Position numbers and translations under genes: made by a program
NCBI GenBank assembly: GCA_030280995.1
Contig: JASXTE010000002.1
Location: 6,259,683 to 6,323,682, forward strand
DNA from: Hemileia vastatrix
Lineage: Eukaryota > Basidiomycota > Pucciniomycetes > Pucciniales > Zaghouaniaceae
Length of the DNA: 64,000 nt
Reading direction: 5' to 3'
In this document: positions 56,901 to 64,000 of the stretch, one piece after another
Position numbering within the stretch: the first letter of the stretch is position 1
Layout: each line of letters begins with the position of its first letter
Notes under the pieces: generated by a model
What the model saw: the letters and a program-made list of their open reading frames with translations, nothing else
Told to the model about the DNA's origin: nothing
Databases searched by the model: none

Positions 56901-57811
56901 GGGACAAAACGCTCCATTAGTTCGATAAACAGGGAAGTGACATATTCGGCAGCCTGGTCTATGTCAGAGGGGAGGGGAGAGGGAGAAGGAGGGGTGATGG
57001 AGGAAAGAAAAATAGAAAGAGAAGACTCATCAAACTTCTTCCAGTTGCGAAAGGGTTTGTGTGTCTTTGGAAGAGGGGAGAGGAGGAAACGAGTGATGAT
57101 AGATCTATGATCAGAGAGATGTGAAAGGGATCCATCACTGTCCGTGACACAACTAATCACCAAATTCAAGGCAGAGCGATTTGCAAACACTAGATCAATC
57201 ACAGACGTGAAATTTCTGGTGTTGCAGAAAGTCGGAATACCAGGTTGGGAAATTAGTGTCATGTTCAGATCAGTAATGGAATCTAGGAATGGGGTAGCGG
57301 CAGGGTGATTGTAGGAGTGATTATTCGCACTAGCCCATAGATCATGATGAAGATTTGAGTCAGTGAACAGAAAAGTAGGGGTATTAATGAAAGGGGAGAG
57401 GGAAGAAAAAATATGTTGAGTGGATGAAAAAGTTTGAGGTGGGTTGTAAATGTTAACAAGAAGAAGAGGGAGGGGGTTGAGATTCAAGAGGAGGAGGGTG
57501 AGGTCGGTGGAAGGGGAAGGAAGAGAAGTGAAGAGATGAAGAGGAAGATTTTTGTTAATATAAAAACAGCTTCGGATGGGAGTTGAGTGAGGTGGGGGGG
57601 AAAGGCTGGGCGGTACAATGAGGTGCCATCCTTGAGCAGGGGCTGGAGAAAAATGATCGGGAGAAAGGAAAGGCTCTTGAACAGCCAGGACATCATAAGT
57701 TGGAGCTGCGGGGTCATTAAAGAGTGAGTGAAAAACATAGAAAGAACGGTGACAGTTCAGCTGAAAGACTGTGAAAGGAAACTTTGGCAAAATATTAGTT
57801 TGTCCTATCAT
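53984..57811 (-). CDS. LINE ORF2 protein (1275 aa): endonuclease, RT, RNase H
   Basis: The APE-type endonuclease (residues about 10-235) shows FQLNCHR, LAVQEPFL, FTDSNLHHDLWAS, DLVFANRSALN and SDHRSIITRF. RT (about 440-720) has SVIIPKPGRPNYS, SAYRPIALLNTMGKLLDSML, GALSLDVKGAFPSVD, GLPQGSPLSPLLYIIYN and IGYIDDVIFLSAD with the YIDD site. RNase H (about 950-1085) has IYTDGSRSEKG, FEAELVGILLGLRL, LSDNQAVIKKL and WCPGHSGVQGNELVD. A C-terminal C-x2-C-x7-H-x4-C finger (CVHCAMGAKDTPEHVLLFC) follows. No inactivating change was seen. It nicks target DNA and reverse-transcribes LINE RNA there. Confidence 0.97.
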   Translation of the reverse strand: MIGQTNILPKFPFTVFQLNCHRSFYVFHSLFNDPAAPTYDVLAVQEPFLSPDHFSPAPAQGWHLIVPPSLSPPPHSTPIRSCFYINKNLPLHLFTSLPSPSTDLTLLLLNLNPLPLLLVNIYNPPQTFSSTQHIFSSLSPFINTPTFLFTDSNLHHDLWASANNHSYNHPAATPFLDSITDLNMTLISQPGIPTFCNTRNFTSVIDLVFANRSALNLVISCVTDSDGSLSHLSDHRSIITRFLLSPLPKTHKPFRNWKKFDESSLSIFLSSITPPSPSPLPSDIDQAAEYVTSLFIELMERFVPLQQPGSSCRVWWNRDILDPLKKSCYSAQRRMRASPTPHNTAEFLAARKTFRSKIKYLRKSHWQNFLSSLTPLTLHKPAMYLSLPSDPRSNPPLTDESGALITDNLLKASMLFEGTSVASIPCDLSSIPPPFPTSPLKSSPFTKQELISTLLKTKRGRAPGPDGIPNAFLHCNPNAIADILLPLFQQCLNTGHYPTTWKQARSVIIPKPGRPNYSVPSAYRPIALLNTMGKLLDSMLTNRLSFFMESGHLLPENHYGGRPLRSTSDALLHLTVWTKDQWRLGKVVGALSLDVKGAFPSVDIRRLQHTLFSLPLPHDLISLITNSLEGRNTNISFSTYESPYAFFPKGLPQGSPLSPLLYIIYNSSLLMLPSLSRSCLAIGYIDDVIFLSADKNPSKVTTTLSQLGAEALEWGRSHAAVFDVPKTKWLLLTKRLPLLKSPPTLLFNDQSLVPVSSFKWLGMELDSTLSFKPNGTKVVAKGFQAANTIHRLASSGWGIPLRQYKLLINSLIHSRTDYAAIVWHNPRISSRTTRMLQVVDNRAMRRALGCFRSTPVCFLLHDSASLPSKQRLDLVVRKAWARLLSIPPSNPMARLARSITSSPLPKLHLHPLHLLSSPCFFPPHFPLSNLDSRSLASFPPWAPPLFEVVIDMPKEKALDNVLNSLSSLPLPSHFIYTDGSRSEKGVFAAAFDPSLPLPLVARLGDASLYSVFEAELVGILLGLRLFLTNPFHSILPSLTILSDNQAVIKKLSSPSSPSPNAALLSAIVHTVNQLFELNPTLKLKLQWCPGHSGVQGNELVDSLANGTHPLAPRAESYFSFAPPPPSVSALKSFLKSHHSSLLFLAPPPDVLKKLRGKFDPSQTFKTLSSLSRPRATVFSQCRSGHSPLKNYLFRFKAVDSPICVHCAMGAKDTPEHVLLFCPAHSTIRSSLIKEVAKHKLSFTTSSLLSNSPVMDAVAKFLVDTHRFPNNLPLSQ
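57808..57811 (-). promoter_or_regulatory. ATGA stop-start overlap of LINE ORF1/ORF2
   Basis: The ORF2 ATG (57811-57809) shares two bases with the ORF1 TGA (57810-57808). Such overlaps support reinitiation as the way ORF2 is translated (known for several LINEs, inferred here). Confidence 0.85.
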
Positions 57812-59499
57812 ATAGACTTATTGAGAGGGCAAGCGGGTAAGTGAGGAAGGTGAAAGAGGGGAGGGGGGGAAGCGTCATTGAGGAGCGAATGAAGTGATGC
57901 TTGAGCTGTTTTGATTGGGTGATCATGGGGAAGGGAATCAATACATCTAAAACACACTGGTGAGGATAGTTGTTGCGCTTTGCAGGATTTAGTGCTGTGG
58001 TGGCCGGCACAATTGGAACATCTGGGAGGAAGGGCACAATGAATTGATAAATGGCCCTTACCCCAGCATTTGAAGCAGGTACTTCGCTCGTGGTTAACAG
58101 CCTCTGTACGACGAACCTGTCCTTCAATATATAAAGGAAAAGGAGGAGAAGGAGAGGATAAGGAGTCAGCAATGTTTTTGTCTAGAAGGTGAAGGACAGC
58201 AGAGGAATGGTTTTTTCCCGCTCTAGCTTCAGGCCTTCTCAACCAAGTGACACGGTATAAGGACTTGAGGGTTTCAGGGTTGTCTTCAATCAAAGTGTTA
58301 ATGTCAGATTGGTTATCAAAGTCGTAATATGTTGGCACCCCATGGACAACTACTGAAAATGTAGGAGCTTTGTAAATCAAACCTTGAGGGATCCAAGATT
58401 GCCATGCGCTGGTGAGGGTGTTGAGGTCAAGAGGGGTAGCTACAATAACTTTGAAATCATTAGATTTGTGTCTGATAACTCCTCGGACCCGTATAACTGA
58501 GGAAGAAGAGGGGTTGAGTATATTTTTTGCTTTAATTTTATTATTGAGCATGTTGAGAAGTTGAGAGTTGGTAAGATCGGTGAGGACAGGGGAGGAAGGG
58601 TTAGATTGCTTTATAGTGAAATGAGGGAGGCCTGATGGAGGATGGGAGCGTTGAACAGAGGGTGGGGGAGTAGTGGAAGCTGCTTGAGCAAATGAAGGGC
58701 GAGAAGAGGGGATATTTTTGGGAGGGGAGGGGGATGATGTAGTGGGAGAAGGAAGAGGAGGGAAGCGGGTAAGGAGCTCGTCGATTTTGTTGGTAAGAGT
58801 GGAGACGTATTGAGGAGGGGCATTGGGAGGTACCTGGTGAAAATCTGACTGATTTGCTTGGTGGGAGATTGCAGCTGCTAAAGCCTTGATGTCTGATAGA
58901 ACGGCTTTATGAACTGTAACCTTGGTTCCATTGCGGGTAGGTTCTTTGATGGTATCAAGGAGATTGGTTAGGCAGGATGACAGTGCTACAGCATTTGTGG
59001 CACGTGACAAACCCACAAGACGGACGACTCGTGCTGCTGGGGCATCATGATTGACTGATGAAGGAAGTGGGGCACGGGGAGCAGAGGTAAGGCCAAAATC
59101 CACAAACGGGTTATCAGGATTATGGCATGAGTCGTTAAGGGTTTGTGACTGAGGGGCAGGAGGGTGACCAGGGGGAGAGGCAGAGGGATCGTAGAAGAGC
59201 TCAGGGTGAGCAGCTCTAGCTTCCTCCAAGGTGCTGGGAGGGTCAATGCATGGGGGTCTATAGGGGGCTGGGGGAGAAGAAAATCTGCGTCTTTTCTGAA
59301 GACGGGCCTGTTTGGGGGACAGAGAGGCGGCAGGCAGATCAGGGCTACTTGCTCTAGGGCAAGGAGGCAGAGTAGAGCTTTGAAGGGGTGGGGATTCCGG
59401 GGCCAGAGGGAGGTCAGGAGGGACGGGAGAAGGCGGTAAAGGAGGAGGCGCGTTAGTCGCGTCAACAAGCATAAGATCGTCGTTCTGGGCGGAATCCAT
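57808..59499 (-). CDS. LINE ORF1 protein (563 aa, CCHC)
   Basis: It starts MDSAQNDDLMLVDATN. The first 300 residues are Pro/Ser-rich. From about residue 335 there is a folded-looking part (VIRVRGVIRHKSNDFKVIV, YKAPTFSVVVHGVP) that may be RRM-like. CFKCWGKGHLSIHC and CSNCAGHHSTKSC near residues 478-510 are zinc knuckles for RNA binding. The ORF coats LINE RNA to form the RNP. Its TGA overlaps the ORF2 ATG in ATGA (57808-57811), so ORF2 is probably made by termination-reinitiation. The ATG choice is forced by the 6-base leader. Confidence 0.92.
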   Translation of the reverse strand: MDSAQNDDLMLVDATNAPPPLPPSPVPPDLPLAPESPPLQSSTLPPCPRASSPDLPAASLSPKQARLQKRRRFSSPPAPYRPPCIDPPSTLEEARAAHPELFYDPSASPPGHPPAPQSQTLNDSCHNPDNPFVDFGLTSAPRAPLPSSVNHDAPAARVVRLVGLSRATNAVALSSCLTNLLDTIKEPTRNGTKVTVHKAVLSDIKALAAAISHQANQSDFHQVPPNAPPQYVSTLTNKIDELLTRFPPLPSPTTSSPSPPKNIPSSRPSFAQAASTTPPPSVQRSHPPSGLPHFTIKQSNPSSPVLTDLTNSQLLNMLNNKIKAKNILNPSSSSVIRVRGVIRHKSNDFKVIVATPLDLNTLTSAWQSWIPQGLIYKAPTFSVVVHGVPTYYDFDNQSDINTLIEDNPETLKSLYRVTWLRRPEARAGKNHSSAVLHLLDKNIADSLSSPSPPFPLYIEGQVRRTEAVNHERSTCFKCWGKGHLSIHCALPPRCSNCAGHHSTKSCKAQQLSSPVCFRCIDSLPHDHPIKTAQASLHSLLNDASPPPLFHLPHLPACPLNKSI

Positions 59500-59505
59500 G
59501 CGACG

Positions 59506-59519
59506 AACGGTGGTAGGAT
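59506..59519. repeat. LINE target-site duplication, right copy
   Basis: AACGGTGGTAGGAT next to the 5' end of the LINE; it equals 53819-53832. Confidence 0.95.
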
Positions 59520-59995
59520 GCTCTTAGCTGGCTATTCTAAAGTGTGAAGTTTATTATATTTTGTTGGTAACTCTATTTTAAAATTGTGACGGGTAATTTT
59601 TAACTTATTCATTACGTCAACGCTTGAAAGCGCATCTATTTTTGTATCATAAGTTTAATTTCGATGGATTTTCGTAACATGATAAATAGATGATGCGATA
59701 CACCCACACCACACGTGCATACGTGTAATAAATGATGCTAAATTGTTCTTGGTTAATAATAATAATAATTTTCTCTAAAATTTATAACGGATAATAATGT
59801 AATGCATACTTTAAAATTTAAGATAAAAATGATTGATTTTTCAGCATGCATACAGTTTTTTTCAACGTCACATGGAAAATCACTTAGGGTTTTATTTTCT
59901 GCTGTTCAATTTTAGCTGCGTTATCCACACAAACAGAAGATATTAGTTTTTTTAAGGAATCGAACCTACTCCTGACAATGCACAAATGTGATTAA
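59520..59995. other. rec8 downstream flank
   Basis: AT-rich, non-coding. It would hold the rec8 3' UTR and terminator, but no signal stands out. Confidence 0.5.
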
Positions 59996-62900
59996 TTATG
60001 ATTGAGCTTTGGGTATCTTTAAACAAATCTTCAAGATGCAGAAAAAATTGATTAACGAAAAAACATATTAGCATAAATTAAAATTTTACTGCGAATTGAT
60101 ACTAAATGAATTCCTATTTTTCAAGAAAACTTACTTCACCATATGCTTCATCTTGTTCAATCACTTGAACGAAATTCTTATTTGCTAGCGATAGAATTTT
60201 ATAAAACGCTTGTGCCGCTACTGGAATCGAAGTCGTAGTTATAGGTGCCAAGTCACTGACTTATTTTCCTCATTGAAAAATCAAAATATGACGAAATTTA
60301 TCATAAGAATAGAAATCATTCGAGAAAAAACTTGAAGCTAAATTGAACATGAAAATTTATCAAAACTCACATAAAAATTTTGAATCTTGAGGGACTTGAC
60401 TTGTTGCCCACTCGAGAAATCTCATATCTTCATTATTATTATTTTCGGCATCAATTTCCTCTTTGTCTGCATTGAAAACATAGTTCCAATAAAAATGGGT
60501 TAAAACTCCTCCTATTTTTTCCAGATATTGATGATTTTTTTAAACCGAAATCAATGCCTACTGTCTTGCGGAACACTTGGAAAATTTTCTTGGGTTTCTA
60601 TATTTTTAACCAAATTTTCCTTATACTTTTGCCTTTCTCTGAGAGGTGTTGGTTCGAGCGGAGATGATTGTACTGAAGAGCCACGAAATCCGCGCAAATT
60701 GATACTATTTAATTTTTGTTTGAAATAAAAACAAAAATGTCAGGTCTAATTTTTTGAGGCTAAAAAAACAGACAGAGCCATTTTTTTTCTCGTGATATTT
60801 TGATATAAATTTATTGCTTAAAGAAATAAAACAATAAACAAACTTGACTGGAGTTTCTTTGCTATAATTTCCGCCACTTCTTTTAACGCTAGAGGTGATA
60901 CCCCCGGTAAAGCTCTCACGATAAAAAGCATCACTTCCGTGTCTGAAATGAATATCAGTTCCCCTTTCCATATCCCAAGGCATGACGGACGTGCTTCTGA
61001 GTAAGCTATTTTGAAGACTAGAAGCCCTATTCCTTCCCATCTCCTGCTATGAGGGGGAATAACTAATTTTTAGCTATCGCTGTTGCGGCGGAGGGGGAGA
61101 TGTTATTTTTCTAATTCTACTTACCTCTTCATACTCGACGGAGATTCCCCGAGCTCTTTCTACATCTCTAAAATTAAAATTCTGGCCATCCAAAGCTGAT
61201 AACGCACATGAATATCACATGAAAGATTTGATTGAAAATTACGGACTATACTCACCTTCTTCTCTTGGGAAATCTTTTTCGACGACACGATGTGCAGCCT
61301 CTGGCGTTCTATGCGTTACAGCCACTTGATTCCCAATTCCCTGAGCTGGCCTCATATATTTTGAATGAGAATATTATATATATGAAAAAAAAAAAATCAA
61401 TTGGTAAATTAGGGATTTTTTTACCTCTGGACCGATCTAACTTTTCAAGATGAAAATTCGGTTCTTTTTCAAGCGAATTTGGAATTTGGAGACAATTTTT
61501 CCAAAGGTTGATCAACTGGTTTGCTTTAGCTGTTTAATTTTTTAAAAAGTATTTACTTAGTATGATTATTCTTTTGGTTGATTTGAAGAAAAAATGAAAA
61601 AAGGGGAGAAAACATTTACATTCAATGGGAGGGCAGTAAATCATATCTAATGCTTTTTTTTCTGCTTTTCTAATGTCCTCTTTAATTTCAGCTTCCATTT
61701 TCCTCCTTTTCAAATTCTTGGTATACTGGTACTGCATATTGTTGAACTCTTCATGACTAAGAGTAATTGCAGAGTCGATTAAGTGCTTTCTTTTTCTTAT
61801 ATTGGGCTGCTTCAAATTCATATCGGCATCTAAAATGAATTAAGGCATTACTGTTAATTAAATATCATTCACAAAAGAATAAAAATGGTCCTTATATTTA
61901 CAATCTTTTTCCAGGTGAATATCATAGTGTTTGGAGACATCATGCACTGCATTTTCTTCATCCTGTCCATGGAAAGCTGTAGGACTCTGAATACGTAAGG
62001 GATATTCGAGGTCCCACTCGGTTGCCTGTCAACATTAAGTTTTCATGATTTAAAAATATGGCCTTATTATTAAATTGTTCAATAGGATATTTACTTGTTT
62101 TGGAGTAAGTGGGGAGAATTGAGTTTCAGGAATCGCTGATGGTTGGATTGTGCTATCCCGAAAGAAAAGAGGATGAAAAAAATAGAATCTTCGTATGAAT
62201 AGAAAAAAATCGAAGAAGTCTCACTTTACTTCCTTTTCAATTTTTTTGTTTGTGGACTGTTCATGCACTCCATCTGAAATGTTTTTTGATCAATATGTAA
62301 TGTTTTTTTAATAAACCGAAAAAAATTATTTAAGTTAAGGCTGCAGCCCAAATGATTTAAAGATTTATGAGTAAATGAAGTGATGGATACCTTTTTCAGT
62401 AACAATTCCAAGGTCCAAGTCCAAATGAGCGTCATCTCCAGCAAGCAGATCCTGTATATATACATAGAAATTATTAGTTCAATTAAAGCAAAACAGCGAC
62501 ATTTTTTTAAAAAAAAAAAGAATAACTCTCACATAGCTTAGCTCAAATTCTCCCAGCCCGAACTCCAAATCAGAAATTGAGTGCCTATTTTTGAGAATGT
62601 TCGTTGGATCCTCCTCAACACCAATGTTTTCTATCGCCGAAGGACCATATTCTTCCTTCAAGTTTATTTGGTGAGGTTGAGAAACAAACCGATCTTTTGG
62701 ATAAGTCTGTGGGGAACTAGTCTCTGCCTGAAAAAGATTTGATGAACCTTATGTTTTGCGCGTCAACACTACTACCAAGTCACTCTATATATAGTTTTAC
62801 AATGAATTAAAAGGCTCTGGGATGGGTTACCTGGAGTTCCCCCAAAAACACCAGAAGAAATTGGCCGTCCAACATCTACTTCAAAAGAATAATCCAAATC

Positions 62901-63693
62901 TTGATAAGAAGAAGTAGCAAGCAAATAGGTATCAATTCTGCCGGTAGATAAAATTAAGTTGTTTGGAGCGTTAGGCTGCTTGGCCAAGGTTATTGCTTGT
63001 ATTCTGGAGGTTAAGGATAATTAAAAGCTTGTTAGACAGGCGCTAGCAGCAGAATTTACATATTTATTTACCGCGACGATTCGGTGGGAAGATCTAAATT
63101 GCTTGTAGCAGGAATTTGTTTGACTAGAGAAGACTTGTTCTATTATGATGAATATAAAATACTCTTTTTCAGCCGCCATACCACTAGAGAAGATTGAAGT
63201 AACAATGAGATATAATTCACATGATGAATTGTCGCAAAAGCTTTTCGAATGCTTTGCGATGTGTTTTGGACCTCAGTTTGAAATAAAGCCCATTGCTACC
63301 AAATTTTTGGGCATAGTAAGTGCGTGCTACGCTACATAAATGATGATAGATATAAAGAAATAATGTCACATGGCCATGAACCCTGGCTATTCCGAGCAGG
63401 AGACTACTGGATAATCTCAAAGCGAGTGGTTCGGGTGGGTGGGCTAAAGTATGACTGTTGATATGGATTTACGGTGATTTCCAAGTTTATAAAAATGTTT
63501 TTCTTAATTGAGTAAATAATAAGTAAATATAAATTAAAACGATTCACCAAGCTTTTTCTAAGTTAGCAGAAGATATTTGTTTTTTTGAGAGTTTGGTTAT
63601 GGAAGAGTTGGTGCCTGCAACGGTTGCTGCCATCCAAAACAAACCGAAACCTGCCTCATGGTTTGCGGACAACAAGGAAGAAGAGAAAAACAT
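59996..63693 (-). CDS. rec8: Rec8-like meiotic cohesin kleisin, 19 exons
   Basis: Rec8 replaces Rad21 in meiotic cohesin, closing the Smc1-Smc3 ring; separase cuts it. Exons (all GT-AG): 63693-63548, 63454-63370, 63295-63221, 63139-63072, 63003-62831, 62723-62533, 62451-62391, 62273-62225, 62152-62095, 62025-61902, 61829-61620, 61529-61425, 61345-61256, 61195-61125, 61043-60844, 60704-60562, 60466-60371, 60259-60135, 60028-59996. They sum to 2103 nt, 700 residues. N-terminus: MFFSSSLLS, FWMAAT, TKLSKKQI, EPLALRLSSSLLLGIARV then HGHQW (Rec8-like; Rad21 has SRK-type residues there). Middle: acidic, with RKRKHLIDSAITLS like the kleisin K-R-K-x-x-x-D-x-x-x-x-L segment. C-terminus: winged helix, AAQAFYKILSLANKNFVQV and EAYGE. 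Last exon least certain; other acceptors give slightly different ends. Confidence 0.88.
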
Positions 63694-64000
63694 ATCGAGT
63701 TCACTGGAAATACCAAAACTCAAAGAGGCGCAACGGGACAACAAGGCAACATGGCAAAGAATATATGTTCAACAAAGACCAGACTACATCAAGAGAGATA
63801 CTCGTTAGAGTGGAAGAAAATTGATTGAACTGCAGAAAGTCTTTGAAATTTTGAGGAGGTGCATTAAGCTTGTTTCTTTTTCCCTTTTCTTTAATCAAAT
63901 CAATTCTGAGACCTGATTTTGTGTGATTAGCCGTAAGCTTCGTTGGTGTACCGCTATGAAATGATGACAAGAGACAACTACATTAACTTGCCACAAGACT
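63694..64000. other. rec8 upstream flank
   Basis: This is the likely 5' UTR/promoter of rec8. No TATA-like or other motif can be defended. Open frames here on either strand are short and without domains. Confidence 0.45.

Larger units (their letters stand above)
53833..59505 (-). mobile_element. Tad1/I-type LINE, apparently full-length
   Basis: Two long uninterrupted ORFs, a 3' poly(A) (T-run at 53833-53848) and a perfect 14-bp target duplication AACGGTGGTAGGAT (53819-53832 and 59506-59519) define the insert. Its base composition is much richer in G+C than the flanks, and no stop has accumulated, so insertion is recent. The 5' junction lies only 6 bases before the ORF1 ATG. It sits about 490 bases beyond the 3' end of rec8, tail to tail in orientation with nothing between. 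Confidence 0.97.

Noticed and set aside
59164..59439. Arg-rich plus-strand frame opposite LINE ORF1
   Set aside because: It is the complement of the Pro/Ser-rich ORF1 N-terminus and lacks independent support.
63544..63744. Single-exon 66-residue minus frame at the right end
   Set aside because: Its second half is rec8 exon 1 and its last residue comes from reading into the intron. It was replaced by the spliced model.
63145..63824. Plus-strand frames at 63145-63339 and 63585-63824 that look protein-like
   Set aside because: They lie exactly opposite rec8 exons 1 and 3, whose splice-consistent minus-strand reading has strong kleisin motifs. The plus frames have no start context or domain and are antisense shadows.

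Overview
This is a repeat-dominated, AT-rich stretch of a eukaryotic nuclear genome, almost certainly fungal. One host gene is supported: a 19-exon gene at the right end (59996-63693, minus strand) for a Rec8-like meiotic cohesin kleisin. Its 18 short GT-AG introns (about 50-125 nt), the Ty3/copia/Tad1-type LINE mix and a TET/JBP-like oxygenase relic fit a basidiomycete. The AT-rich, TE-bloated character suggests a rust fungus (Pucciniales); that last step is inference. I saw no rRNA, tRNA, CRISPR array or bacterial-type signal.

Layout. 1-5036: the 3' part of a decayed Ty3 chromovirus (gag knuckle, protease, RT/RNase H, integrase, chromodomain with a stop) ending in a 336-bp LTR. 5037-9029: non-coding, with one coding-like relic. 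9030-29448: a three-level nest. A dead Ty3 element (called T2) has its gag-pol reading frame cut at four places by CACTA-like DNA transposons (3-bp target duplications, CACYA ends). The largest (10090-23986) itself hosts a nearly complete second Ty3 element (T1, 13801-23088, two 1.2-kb LTRs). Another CACTA copy starts at 27358 in inverted orientation, which produces 2.1-kb inverted arms. 29449-33255: low-copy-looking sequence with two Cys-rich Zn-cluster-like ORFs and a nine-copy ~30-nt repeat array. 33256-36300: a 5'-truncated minus-strand T1 relative (T3). 36301-40500: a TET/JBP-like relic, ~300-bp tandem repeats and AT-rich DNA.

40501-53787: a second nest. A short non-autonomous LTR (TRIM-like) element with perfect TATTT target duplications carries a CACTA MITE, and its second LTR is split by copia element C1. 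Next come a second CACTA-like family split by a Harbinger-like element, and then copia element C2 inserted at the end of another copy of that family. 53833-59505: an apparently intact Tad1/I-type LINE with a 14-bp perfect target duplication, much more GC-rich than its surroundings. 59996-63693: rec8.

Working together: the transposons share little function, but target duplications and restored reading frames give a readable insertion order. The only cellular pathway represented is meiotic sister-chromatid cohesion. I found no operon-like or clearly new multi-gene system. The most novel items are the CACTA-like family with an 18-bp perfect palindrome just inside its ends, the Zn-cluster ORF/stem-loop array locus, and the TET-like relic.
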